64,000 nucleotides of DNA, from positions 6,202,501 to 6,266,500 of the forward strand of contig NZ_CP009283.1 of assembly GCF_000758625.1 (NCBI RefSeq), read 5' to 3'. The DNA is from Paenibacillus sp. FSL R7-0273 (GTDB lineage: Bacteria; Bacillota; Bacilli; Paenibacillales; Paenibacillaceae). How positions within the stretch are numbered: position 1 is the first letter of the stretch; each line of letters starts with the position of its first letter. This document shows positions 1-10,641 of the stretch, piece by piece. Position numbers and translations under genes: made by a program. Below the pieces are notes generated by a model. That model searched no databases. It was not told where the DNA came from and was given only the letters and a program-made list of their open reading frames with translations.

Positions 1-260
1 TTCGCTCGCCGCTACTGACGGAATCACTATTGTTTTCTCTTCCTCAGGGTACTTAGATGTTTCAGTTCCCCTGGTCTGCCTCTACACACCCTATGTATTC
101 AGATGTGAGTAACTGCGAATTACCACAGCTGGGTTTCCCCATTCGGACACCCCCGGATCAAAGCTTGCTTACAGCTCCCCGAGGCAGTTTCGTTGTTCGC
201 CACGTCCTTCGTCGGCTCCTGGCGCCTAGGCATCCTCCGTGTGCTCTTATTAGCTTAACC
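1..260 (-). rRNA. rrl: 23S rRNA, 5' portion (truncated by window edge)
   Basis: The reverse complement begins near position 260 with GGTTAAGCTA and continues into the highly conserved 23S 5' segment (ACACGGAGGATGCCTAGG region). Only about 260 nt are present; the rest lies to the left of the window. It is the second gene of the minus-strand rRNA operon. Confidence 0.95.
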
Positions 261-2092
<1,832 letters not shown>

Positions 2093-2255
2093 GGTATTTA
2101 GAAAGAGCGATTGCTCATTTTGAAACATCTGACGAGAATTTGCATTCTCTACTTTTGGATCTCACCGAAGTGATTTCCGATACTCACTCGTTGTTCAGTT
2201 TTCAAAGATCAAGCTCGTCGTCGCTAACGATCATCTCGTCAGCAGCAACTCTTAT

Positions 2256-2284
2256 ACTATATCACATCCAGCCGTTCGTTGCAA
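2256..2284 (-). promoter_or_regulatory. rRNA operon promoter, proximal
   Basis: On the minus strand a -35 box TTGCAA (2279-2284) and a -10 box TATAGT (2256-2261) are separated by exactly 17 nt. This is about 160 nt upstream of mature 16S, the usual place for an rrn promoter in Bacillales. Confidence 0.75.
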
Positions 2285-2351
2285 GCTCTTTTTTAATTTC
2301 TTTTTTCGAGCTTAGCTACGATGCTTTTCAGCGTTTCGCGGCCAGATATAG

Positions 2352-2380
2352 AATATATCATGTACAGAAAAGTAATGCAA
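2352..2380 (-). promoter_or_regulatory. rRNA operon promoter, distal
   Basis: A second minus-strand promoter has -35 TTGCAT (2375-2380) and -10 TATATT (2352-2357), again spaced 17 nt. Tandem promoters about 95 nt apart are the typical arrangement for Firmicute rrn operons. Confidence 0.65.
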
Positions 2381-2517
2381 GCATTATTTTGAACTACATT
2401 ATAGTTTAATAGAATTGGATCATTATCATTATAAACCAATAACAATATTCTTCTATTATATTACTTTGCTCAATGATTGTTATATTATATTGCTATACAA
2501 AGAAGGAGGCCGGATTA

Positions 2518-3330
2518 ATGAGTGCTGATTTGTTTGTGCCGCATCCTTTATTCTCTATTGAGCGCAGGAAGCACGATGCAGGGCACCGGATGCCTAATCT
2601 CCATTACCATAACTGCTACGAGCTGTATATTCTTGAAGAGGGGCATCACGATATGCTGGTGAATGACTCCATGTGTACCCTGGCTGTGCATGACACGGCA
2701 TTGCTTAAGCCCAATCTGTTTCACCAAAGCTTCCGGAACCACGGCTGCTCCAGAACCTGTATCTACTTCACCGAACGCTTCCTGCAGCTTTATTTTACAG
2801 AGCGTGCCGTTAACTCCTTGCTGGACTGCTTTGACCGGACTGTTGTTTCAATAGATAAGGAAATGTTCCCCCGGCTTAAAAAGCTGCTTTTATTATTAGA
2901 GAAAGAAGATATATCCGACAGCCGTAACCGTATCTTTATTTACCTTGCCGAGATTCTCGATCTTTTAAATCATAGTAAAAGCCCGGCAAAGCCCGTTGAA
3001 ACCCAAACCTCACCCAATAACATTGACCTTATACTTGCCTACATTAATCAGAACTACGACCGTATTCGTAAAATTGAAGAGATCTCCGACCAATTCTTCA
3101 TCTCAAAATACTATCTGTGCCATATATTCAAAGAGGCTACGGGGCTTACCCTTGTGCATTATATCAACAATATAAGAATACAGCATGCATGCAGCATGCT
3201 AGTTAACACCTCTCTGTCTATCCTTGAAATCGGGATGGCCTGCGGCTTCAACTCATCCATGTATTTCTGTAAAATCTTCAAGCAGGCTGTGTCCGTAACG
3301 CCAAGCGAGTTCAGGAGAAATGCGCAGTAA
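2518..3330 (+). CDS. AraC family transcriptional regulator
   Basis: This 270-aa protein has an N-terminal cupin-like sugar-sensing half (HYHNCYELYIL and surrounding residues) and a C-terminal double helix-turn-helix of the AraC family, ending in the characteristic signature VTPSEFRRN. An in-frame ATG lies 45 nt upstream at 2473 but has no ribosome site; the ATG at 2518 follows AAGGAGG with good spacing, so I chose it. It is convergent with the GH2 gene downstream. By analogy to other Paenibacillus AraC-cupin proteins it probably controls a nearby carbohydrate gene, but its target is not visible here. Confidence 0.85.
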   Translation: MSADLFVPHPLFSIERRKHDAGHRMPNLHYHNCYELYILEEGHHDMLVNDSMCTLAVHDTALLKPNLFHQSFRNHGCSRTCIYFTERFLQLYFTERAVNSLLDCFDRTVVSIDKEMFPRLKKLLLLLEKEDISDSRNRIFIYLAEILDLLNHSKSPAKPVETQTSPNNIDLILAYINQNYDRIRKIEEISDQFFISKYYLCHIFKEATGLTLVHYINNIRIQHACSMLVNTSLSILEIGMACGFNSSMYFCKIFKQAVSVTPSEFRRNAQ

Positions 3331-3345
3331 GCATCTTAATACACG

Positions 3346-3376
3346 AAAAAGCCACTCTCCGGAACCGGAGAATGGC
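3346..3376 (-). terminator. Intrinsic terminator of the GH2 gene
   Basis: The arms at 3351-3362 and 3365-3376 pair with one mismatch (stem GCCATTCTCCGG on the minus strand) and are followed on the minus strand by TTTTT. It sits just after the stop codon of the GH2 gene and between two convergent genes. Confidence 0.75.
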
Positions 3377-3400
3377 AGCGCGGAATGTTAAAACAGCCCG

Positions 3401-6400
3401 CTATTGAGACGGAAGCTCGATCCGGAAAACATTAATCTTATCGTCATAATAGGCAACAACATCCCGGATATAAGCAATAACTGCATTGATTTCTACTATA
3501 AAATCCTGCTGATAAAAGTACGGCTCGCCGTTCAGCAGATTTTCTTCCCCGTTGACCAGCAGATGAGTGCGCCCTTTTTCCGCTTTAACGGTAGTGCTGC
3601 CAGAGGTCAGGGTGAGAATACCCCGCTCTGAATCGAAGGTGTATTCAAACAGCTGCGGCCGCATGCCTTTGATCCGGTCAAGAATGTACAGGATCGGGCT
3701 GTAGATGCTGCCCTGATCATAAATGCTCAGGACACCATTAGTGCCGGGCTCCTGGCCGTCCACCAGCACCTTACAATAGATTTTATCCTCCGGCACATAT
3801 TTAGCCGCATCCGCTTCACGAATAGCCTTGAACGGATAACCGCCGGCGGCGGGAATCACCTCATAGTCCGGAGTCAGGTATTGTCCCGGCTCAAGAGAGA
3901 GCGCTGCGGTATCCGCAGGATAACTTTCAATGATCAGGCTCTCCTCCGGAAGCCCCTGCATGGCTGCAGTCAGCCGGATGCTGCCGGCTTGGCCGGTGGA
4001 ACGGATAAAGACCCGGTTATTGCCGCATTCTGCAAACACGTGATTCTGCCGGATAACGCTGTCCTCCCTGCCGAAGCCGTTGAAGCGTCCGCTGTTATAG
4101 CCTCCCAGGAACACGCCCTCCCCTTCCAGCCGGAAATCGATCCGGTCAAAGGCGAGTGGGCAGAGACGGCCCTCCCTATCCAGCACTTCGACATCGGCAT
4201 AGGCAATGTCTGCCCCGTCAGCCAGCAGTCCCCGGTCTCCGGTAAAGGCAGTCAGCTTCAGTCTGGACGGCGGGCCGGCCGTTTCTATCGTATCCTCAGC
4301 CACCAGATTTCCCTGGTAGTCATACGCCTTGGCCGCAATCACTCCGGATCGGGTAATATCGGTATGCTCGAAAGGAAATACAAACGTGTCCACTGGCTTA
4401 CTGCAGACTCCGGCCGGGCTGCCGTTAATGAACAGCTCTACTTTGGCAATAAAATAACTGCCCAGCACATACACCGTCTTGTCCTTGGGATCACGGAAGC
4501 CGCACTCCCCGTTCTTCCTCCAATACGTTCCGTCAAACTCCTTTACCGCATAGCGGTAATTGTCTCCGCCTTCACTGGGATAATTCCAGTGACCGATGAT
4601 CTTGATCATGGGAACCGGAGACTGCAGCGTACGGAACACCTCGAAGCTCTGCTTTTTGATGCGCACGGGATCAACCCGTCCGCTCATTCTGGCATTCTCG
4701 GAAGCCGCCTGCCTTCCGTGCTGGGCAGAATCCGTCCAGCAAAGGGCAGCGGCGGCGGCGTAGAAGTTTTTGCCGGAGGCTCCACCGATCCGGTCATTGA
4801 AAAACTGGGCATACCCTCTGGCCGCATACAGGGCAAGGTCCTCTGAGGTTAAGTCATGGCAGTCGCCTCCGGGCTGCTTCATCCCCCCAAGGCCGAGCCA
4901 GAGATTATCATAATCGTAATCCGGCGGGGAATAGTCATCCCAGACCCGTCTTGGCGCCTCTTCACGCAGATACTCCGTCTCTGTTACTGGCATTCTCTCC
5001 GACTGGAAGCGGGCCGCATGACGGTTAAGCATCGTGCCCACATATTCAGCCTCCTCGACTACCTCCTCCGTATTAAGGGTTCTGCAGCCCATAAATCTGC
5101 CGCCGTGCGGATCAAGCTCCTGCTTCAGCCGGTACATCTCCCGCATGTGCTCCTTATTGATGGAGTTATTGCCAGCCTCCCAGAACAGGATCGAAGGATT
5201 ATTTTTATAATAGATTATGACATCCCGCATTACTTCCATCCGCTGATCCCACTGCCTGCCTGTGTTCTCATGCTCCTTATCGCCTGCCGGCTGGGTGCAC
5301 ACGACCCCGTACCTGTCACAGGAGCGGATATCCGCAGGGCTTGCCGCCACATGCATGAACCGGATATGGTTGGCATTGCTTTCGCGGATCAGCCGGGCAT
5401 CCATATCCTTAAGCCAATCCGGCGCAGTACCGATAGCTGCCCACTCATTGGAGGAGCGCTGTGCATAACCGGTAAGCCAGACCTGCTTATCATTGATGCT
5501 CAGTCCACGCTCCCCGTCATAAGCAACCTTTCTGAAGCCCGTGAGTGTAACGGTTGTGTCTATCACTTCCCCGTCCAAGATGAGCCGGGTGTGGACCGTA
5601 TACAGATACGGATCATCCGGCGACCAGAACCGCATTCCGGATACAGGAGCAGCATTCATCACTTCAGTAACTTCAACGGAGCTGGTGAGGGTCGGCTCCA
5701 CTGCCTCCTCAGACTGCGGCACATACCGCTCCCCCTCTTTAATGTAAGCATCCTGCGGTGTGACCGAGAGCGGCGGAGATCCGGCCAGCCCGGCAGCAGC
5801 GGGAATCAGGGTTAGATCCGAGGACAAACGGCCTGCCTCCGACCCGCGGTGGTCATAGATAATGCTGTCCAGAATGACGGACTGTTCACAGCCGGTTTCA
5901 TTCCTTATTTCTGCCCGGGTATGGATAACCGCTGCCCGCTGTGCGATATCATAGTCCGTCCCGTAGACATACACCCCTTTTGTCCGCAGATTGCTGTAGA
6001 CAGGGAGTGTGATGTACAGCTTCGGCTTAACATGCAGTCTAATATTTTTGGTGAGTCCGCCCACAGAGGGGTTAAAATCATTGCAATTCCAGAAGTAACG
6101 GACACTGCGGTTTGCCTCGGGAATACGCTCCTGCTCTGTCAGGGAATCAATGAACGTACCAGGTACCGCATCCGGATGATTCGGCGTCTCGGACACAAAA
6201 AAATCAAGATCCCTGGTCGAGGTGTTATCCGTAGCCACAGCGATCAGATTATCTCCGTCATAATCGATATAAGAGGTCAGGTCAAAGGCAAAGGGCGTGA
6301 TACCGGCTTCATAATAGCCTGCCAGCTTGCCGTTGATATACAAATAACAGGTCTGCCGGATGCCTTCGAACTCGATCAGCACTTTTTTGCCGGCATGGTA

Positions 6401-6682
6401 CTCCGGGAGCCTAAACCACTTTCTGTAAAAAGCAAAGGTCCGCTTCTGGCCGCTTCCGGCATCCTTGATCCGGGCCACAAACAGGTCCTGATCATTGTAG
6501 GTATGGGGAACGCTTACCGCTGTCCATTGCTGCTCATCATATTCCCGCTCAAAAAACAGCCGTCCCGCCCCGTCTCTCCAGGTCTCCAATGCATCGGCCA
6601 GCGGAAAGGCATCAGCCAGCTTGAACTTCCAACCAAAATTAAAGTTATACATCTCCGATTGGGTAACATTATTATTCATCAT
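3401..6682 (-). CDS. Glycoside hydrolase family 2 protein (beta-galactosidase-like, atypical acid/base)
   Basis: A large cytoplasmic protein of about 1,093 aa with no signal peptide. The N-terminal third is the GH2 jelly-roll sugar-binding domain (LIEFEGIRQTCYLYINGK), followed by an Ig-like domain, a TIM barrel (roughly residues 400-700) and C-terminal beta domains, one resembling DUF4982 (VYVLGSYFIAKVELFINGSP). The nucleophile region reads MPVTETEYL, which fits GH2. The acid/base motif, normally GNE, reads WEAGNNS, so the usual Glu is Asn. The start at 6682 follows GGAGGGGG; a TTG 18 nt upstream overlaps that ribosome site and is less likely. It follows an AraC gene on the same strand, which probably regulates it. 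Substrate is not certain. Confidence 0.8.
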   Translation of the reverse strand: MMNNNVTQSEMYNFNFGWKFKLADAFPLADALETWRDGAGRLFFEREYDEQQWTAVSVPHTYNDQDLFVARIKDAGSGQKRTFAFYRKWFRLPEYHAGKKVLIEFEGIRQTCYLYINGKLAGYYEAGITPFAFDLTSYIDYDGDNLIAVATDNTSTRDLDFFVSETPNHPDAVPGTFIDSLTEQERIPEANRSVRYFWNCNDFNPSVGGLTKNIRLHVKPKLYITLPVYSNLRTKGVYVYGTDYDIAQRAAVIHTRAEIRNETGCEQSVILDSIIYDHRGSEAGRLSSDLTLIPAAAGLAGSPPLSVTPQDAYIKEGERYVPQSEEAVEPTLTSSVEVTEVMNAAPVSGMRFWSPDDPYLYTVHTRLILDGEVIDTTVTLTGFRKVAYDGERGLSINDKQVWLTGYAQRSSNEWAAIGTAPDWLKDMDARLIRESNANHIRFMHVAASPADIRSCDRYGVVCTQPAGDKEHENTGRQWDQRMEVMRDVIIYYKNNPSILFWEAGNNSINKEHMREMYRLKQELDPHGGRFMGCRTLNTEEVVEEAEYVGTMLNRHAARFQSERMPVTETEYLREEAPRRVWDDYSPPDYDYDNLWLGLGGMKQPGGDCHDLTSEDLALYAARGYAQFFNDRIGGASGKNFYAAAAALCWTDSAQHGRQAASENARMSGRVDPVRIKKQSFEVFRTLQSPVPMIKIIGHWNYPSEGGDNYRYAVKEFDGTYWRKNGECGFRDPKDKTVYVLGSYFIAKVELFINGSPAGVCSKPVDTFVFPFEHTDITRSGVIAAKAYDYQGNLVAEDTIETAGPPSRLKLTAFTGDRGLLADGADIAYADVEVLDREGRLCPLAFDRIDFRLEGEGVFLGGYNSGRFNGFGREDSVIRQNHVFAECGNNRVFIRSTGQAGSIRLTAAMQGLPEESLIIESYPADTAALSLEPGQYLTPDYEVIPAAGGYPFKAIREADAAKYVPEDKIYCKVLVDGQEPGTNGVLSIYDQGSIYSPILYILDRIKGMRPQLFEYTFDSERGILTLTSGSTTVKAEKGRTHLLVNGEENLLNGEPYFYQQDFIVEINAVIAYIRDVVAYYDDKINVFRIELPSQ

Positions 6683-6857
6683 TCCAGATTCCCCCTCCAA
6701 AAAATCAACACCAGTAGCATACTTTCCTTTACTGCTTCCGGCAATAAGACTTTCTTGGCACAGCTGTTGGGGGAGATTAGACTTTTTTTACGGCTTTGGA
6801 CAATCTTGCAGCGGCCGGCCAGGAAAGCAGAACCAGCGCACCTTTTCCCCAATACAC

Positions 6858-7733
6858 CTATTGAGCCGAAAGGCTGGAACTGTCCATATTCTGCAGCTCC
6901 TCACGCTTTCGCTTCCGGTATACCGAGGGTGTCTCGCCAAAGGTGTCACGGAACTTGCGTGTAAAATGAATCGCACAATCAAATCCGACATCGGCAGCAA
7001 TCTCTGCCACCTGACGCCGGGTGCCGGCCAGAAGCTGGGCAGCCCTCTCCATTCTAAATTTAGTCAGTGTGTTCAGAATCGTATCACCCACCTGCTCCTT
7101 AAATAGATGGGACAGGCGGGAAATGGAGAGACAGCTGTTCTTGGCAAGCTCAGGCAGGCTGACCTTCTGAGCCGGATTCAGCTGCAGATCACGCAAAATC
7201 TCAGCAATTCTGGGGTCCATGGAAACGGTATGTTCCGGGTCCGCATTTATCTGGGCATGAACAAGTGCTTCTTCCAGTCCGATTTCAGACAGCCTGCGGT
7301 GAAGGATGGAGGTTACGCCCGGAAGCTCATGAGCGACCATCCGCATCAGAGCCTCCTGAATGGACTGGCGCATCTTTATAGAAGAGATATGATGAAAAAT
7401 AAACGGCTCGTCCGGTTCCGGAATCTTCAGCCAGGTGCTCCACTGGGGATCAGGAATAAAATGTGCCCAGATGAACTCCCATTCCTCCTGTTTGGTGCTG
7501 TATTGATGGGGCATTCCAGGCAGCAGAACAGACATATCCCCTGCGGAGCATGTCACGGCCTCCTGACCCAGTTGAATCTGCCCTTCACCGGAGATTGTAT
7601 AAATCAGCAGCCAGTCTCTGCTGCCCGATGGCCGGTGGATCGCGTAATCAGCGGCTACACTGAAATGTCCGGCAATCAGAATGCCATAGGAGCGCTCTCC
7701 GTGAATAGCATAATCCATCGCTTTTTTAGCCAT
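6858..7733 (-). CDS. AraC family transcriptional regulator
   Basis: A 291-aa regulator with an N-terminal cupin (DWLLIYTISGEGQIQLG, then the effector-pocket-like HQYSTKQEEWEFIWAHF) and a C-terminal AraC helix-turn-helix pair ending in GETPSVYRKRKRE. The ATG at 7733 is preceded by GGGGAGG; an upstream in-frame start lacks a site. It lies between the GH2 gene (same strand, 175 nt downstream) and the divergent GH35 gene, with a perfect 10-bp dyad in the shared promoter region, so it likely controls both beta-galactosidase-type genes in response to a galactoside or another sugar. Confidence 0.85.
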   Translation of the reverse strand: MAKKAMDYAIHGERSYGILIAGHFSVAADYAIHRPSGSRDWLLIYTISGEGQIQLGQEAVTCSAGDMSVLLPGMPHQYSTKQEEWEFIWAHFIPDPQWSTWLKIPEPDEPFIFHHISSIKMRQSIQEALMRMVAHELPGVTSILHRRLSEIGLEEALVHAQINADPEHTVSMDPRIAEILRDLQLNPAQKVSLPELAKNSCLSISRLSHLFKEQVGDTILNTLTKFRMERAAQLLAGTRRQVAEIAADVGFDCAIHFTRKFRDTFGETPSVYRKRKREELQNMDSSSLSAQ

Positions 7734-7780
7734 ATCCACTCTACCTCCCCTTCCTATAAATGCCCTACAATACAAGAGAA

Positions 7781-7805
7781 ATCTGATTTACCTATTAAAT
7801 CAGAT
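7781..7805. promoter_or_regulatory. Perfect inverted repeat between divergent AraC and GH35 genes
   Basis: ATCTGATTTA (7781-7790) and its exact reverse complement TAAATCAGAT (7796-7805) are separated by 5 nt. The element sits centrally in the 117-bp intergenic region, where an operator for divergent genes is expected. Its centre-to-centre half-site spacing of 15 bp is compatible with a dimeric regulator. Protein identity is inferred. Confidence 0.6.
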
Positions 7806-7850
7806 AACAATATCCATCACAAGCAACTTATTTGAGGAGGGCTAAACGCA

Positions 7851-10169
7851 ATGACTGCAATAACCACACTTGATCTGACTGATACGCCGCAATTTGAGAT
7901 TGTCCCGGGTAAGCTGGGTGCAAACGGCGGCTCTAACCCTAAAGGTGAAACCTTTGGTTTTACGAACTACTATATGACCCGCAACGGCAAGCCTTTTATT
8001 CCGGTTGTAGGTGAGTTTCATTTTTCCCGCTTCAGTTATCTCCAATGGGAAGAGGAATTGCTTAAGATGAAAGCAGGCGGGGTTCATATTGTGGCCAGCT
8101 ATGTGTTCTGGAACTACCATGAGGAAGAAGAAGGCGTGTTTGACTGGAGCGGCAGCCGCAATTTACGTCACTTTGTTGATCTGTGTGCCAAGCTTGACTA
8201 CCCGCTGATTCTGCGCATCGGGCCTTTCTGTCACGGTGAGGTCAGAAACGGCGGCATTCCGGACTGGGTATTTGCCAAGCCGCTGGAAATCCGTTCAAAC
8301 GATCCGGCTTATCTGGAGCTCTCCAGAAAGCTCTACCGGGAAATTTCCAGACAGATCAGAGGAACCATGTATCAGGAGGGCGGTCCTGTTATTGCTGTCC
8401 AGCTGGAAAATGAATATATGCACTGCAGCGCTCCTAACGATGCCTGGGGCTACACTTCAGGCAAGTTTATGAGTTCAGGCAATGAAGGCACCGCGCATCT
8501 GGCCGAGCTTCGCCGGATTGCAGAAGAAGCCGGAATCCATCCTATGTTCTTTACAGTTACCGCCTGGGGCGGCGCTGCCATTCCAACTGAAGGCTTCCTT
8601 CCGATGCTTGCAGGCTATGCCTACACTTCCTGGCTTCCGGACCAGCCGGCAAGCCGCGAATTTCTGTACCGTGATCTGCATGCCGTCCCGATGGAGGAGG
8701 TCGACTTCAATACCCGCGAATATCCTGTTGCTTATTGTGAGATGGCTGGAGGAATGCAGGTTAGCTATAAAGCCCGTCCCTTTGTCCCTGCCGAGAGTGT
8801 TGAAGCAATGACACTGGTCAAGCTTGCCAGTGGCAGCAATATGCTGGGCTACTATATGTACCATGGCGGCTCCAATCCGGTCGGTAAAAAAACCTACATG
8901 AACGAGTATTCTCTTCCGAAAATCTCGTATGATTATCAGGCGCCGCTCGGGGAATTCGGACGTATCGGCGAGGCCTATGACCGCATCCGTTCCCTTTCAC
9001 TCTTTATGGAGTCCTTTGGCCATATTCTTGCCCCAATGCCAACAGTACTGCCAGAAGGGCAGGCAGACCTTGAGGTTACGGATAGCGAGACTTTGCGCTG
9101 GTGTGTCAGACAGCAGGACGGCAGCGGATTTGTATTCCTGAACAATTTTCAGGACAGTGTTGATATGCCGGACCGCAGCTTCCGGATTGAGCTGGAGACT
9201 ACGCTTGGAAAGCTCTCTTTCCCGCATGAAGGAGAAGCCGTACTGAACAGCGGTACAGGTGCAGTTCTTCCATTTAATCTTGATTTGCATGGAGTATCCC
9301 TAATCAGCGCCACGGCCCAGCTGCTGACAGAAGTTTCAACAGAGGATGAACATGTCATTTTCTTCTATGCTCATGACGGGCTTAACCCGGAATTTGTTAT
9401 CGCCAAATCATCCATTACCGGCATGGCAACAACCGACGGCCAGGTTCAAGACAACGATAAGGAATATGTGATTCATCCTGTTGCCGGTAAAAATAACGGA
9501 GTCGTATTCCGTACTACTGAGGGTAAAGCAATCCGTTTTGTTACACTCACGCGTCAAGAAGCGCTGCAAACCTACCGGTTTGACCTGTGGGGACAGCAGG
9601 TTGTCGCCGTCAGTGATTGTCCGTTAACCGCTCAGAACGATCAGCTGGTCTGCAATTCTCTCGGCTTCCCTTCCTTTAGTGTCTCTCTCGTTCCTGCTCC
9701 GGCACAAGAATTACGCTCTACCTTTGGCCAGCTGGGACCAGTTCAGCAAGAAGGGGTGTTTAGCACCTACTCCCTGCAGCTTCCGGAATACGCACCGGAA
9801 ATCAGTGTAGTGAAGCCTGCAGAAAAATCGGCTGTTATTGAAGTGGATACCGCCTGGCCGTCCCATGTAGAGGATGTATGGCTGGAAATCGATTATGATG
9901 GAGATGTTGCAGAAGCTTTCCTTGGAGACAAGCTGCTGACGGATAACATCCATTTCGGTCAAACCTGGAGCATTGGCCTGAAATCCTCTTACAATCAGCT
10001 GGAGAAGGATAAGCTTCATATTGCCATCACACCACTGCGTAAGGGTACTGTTCATACGTATATCAATCAGGCTCATATCGAAGTTTTTGAGGGTGTTGAA
10101 ATTGCGGTATTCCACCGTATCGAGGCTATTCCTCAATACCGTGTAGCCTTAATGGCCTCAAAAAAATAA
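7851..10169 (+). CDS. Glycoside hydrolase family 35 beta-galactosidase
   Basis: This 772-aa protein releases terminal beta-galactose. The GH35 TIM barrel occupies about the first 340 residues with the family signatures GEFHFSR, ASYVFWNYHE, RIGPFCHGEVRNGG and, for catalysis, the acid/base Glu in VQLENEY and the nucleophile Glu in AYCEMAGGM. Beta-sandwich domains follow. There is no signal peptide, so it probably acts on imported oligosaccharide. The start follows GAGGAGGG. It is divergent from an AraC gene and ends in a strong terminator, so it is a single-gene unit. GH35 members can also act on other beta-galactosides such as rhamnogalacturonan side chains. Confidence 0.92.
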   Translation: MTAITTLDLTDTPQFEIVPGKLGANGGSNPKGETFGFTNYYMTRNGKPFIPVVGEFHFSRFSYLQWEEELLKMKAGGVHIVASYVFWNYHEEEEGVFDWSGSRNLRHFVDLCAKLDYPLILRIGPFCHGEVRNGGIPDWVFAKPLEIRSNDPAYLELSRKLYREISRQIRGTMYQEGGPVIAVQLENEYMHCSAPNDAWGYTSGKFMSSGNEGTAHLAELRRIAEEAGIHPMFFTVTAWGGAAIPTEGFLPMLAGYAYTSWLPDQPASREFLYRDLHAVPMEEVDFNTREYPVAYCEMAGGMQVSYKARPFVPAESVEAMTLVKLASGSNMLGYYMYHGGSNPVGKKTYMNEYSLPKISYDYQAPLGEFGRIGEAYDRIRSLSLFMESFGHILAPMPTVLPEGQADLEVTDSETLRWCVRQQDGSGFVFLNNFQDSVDMPDRSFRIELETTLGKLSFPHEGEAVLNSGTGAVLPFNLDLHGVSLISATAQLLTEVSTEDEHVIFFYAHDGLNPEFVIAKSSITGMATTDGQVQDNDKEYVIHPVAGKNNGVVFRTTEGKAIRFVTLTRQEALQTYRFDLWGQQVVAVSDCPLTAQNDQLVCNSLGFPSFSVSLVPAPAQELRSTFGQLGPVQQEGVFSTYSLQLPEYAPEISVVKPAEKSAVIEVDTAWPSHVEDVWLEIDYDGDVAEAFLGDKLLTDNIHFGQTWSIGLKSSYNQLEKDKLHIAITPLRKGTVHTYINQAHIEVFEGVEIAVFHRIEAIPQYRVALMASKK

Positions 10170-10179
10170 CACCCTTAAC

Positions 10180-10226
10180 AATAAGCGCCCCGCAGCTGAT
10201 TCATAATCAGCTGCGGGGCGCTTATT
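10180..10226. terminator. Strong hairpin terminator after GH35
   Basis: A perfect 22-bp inverted repeat (arms 10180-10201 and 10205-10226) with a 3-nt loop lies directly downstream of the GH35 stop codon. The core is GCGCCCCGCAGCTGATT. The T-tract is weak, but the stem is very stable. Confidence 0.8.
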
Positions 10227-10272
10227 GATTTAGTTCTTTCTCCATCCGGCTTCACCTGGATTGCATTTCGCT

Positions 10273-10527
10273 TCAACTAGATTTCTTTATTCCTCTGCTC
10301 AGCCCAATTATTAATAAAGCCAGTCCAAGTATCAAGAAAATGCCTACGAATACATTATCAAACACACCCGGCATTGCTGGTTCAGCTGGATACGAACCAG
10401 AACCGTTTATTTTTACTGGAGTCGTTTCACCAATCCATTTATAAACGGCAATAAATCTTTCTGCTGTGAACAAAATGCTGCTTAACATAATTAGTCCCAG
10501 GCCAGATATAAAGCTGCTTTTCCCCAT
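10273..10527 (-). CDS. Small two-helix membrane protein, unknown function
   Basis: An 84-aa protein starting MGKSSF after GAGGTGA. It shows two hydrophobic segments, GLGLIMLSSILF near the N terminus and VFVGIFLILGLALLIIGL near the C terminus, joined by a 35-residue polar loop, and ends in a basic tail (RGIKKSS). I do not recognise a family. It stands alone between two terminator-like or non-coding stretches and may follow the disrupted leucine-rich-repeat gene in the same direction, 115 nt away. Confidence 0.6.
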   Translation of the reverse strand: MGKSSFISGLGLIMLSSILFTAERFIAVYKWIGETTPVKINGSGSYPAEPAMPGVFDNVFVGIFLILGLALLIIGLSRGIKKSS

Positions 10528-10641
10528 TTGTTGTTCACCTCGTCTGAAATAAACATTTATATGTAAAGTCGAAAGATTAAGTATGCTGAGGGTCACTGAG
10601 TCCGTAACTTCAAATATTTTTCTGTAATTCCGTTATGCTGC

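Noticed and set aside
3881..6964. Three long plus-strand frames (about 320-370 codons) across the GH2 gene
   Set aside because: They are antisense to a clear GH2 protein, have no family features and arise from high GC at third positions.
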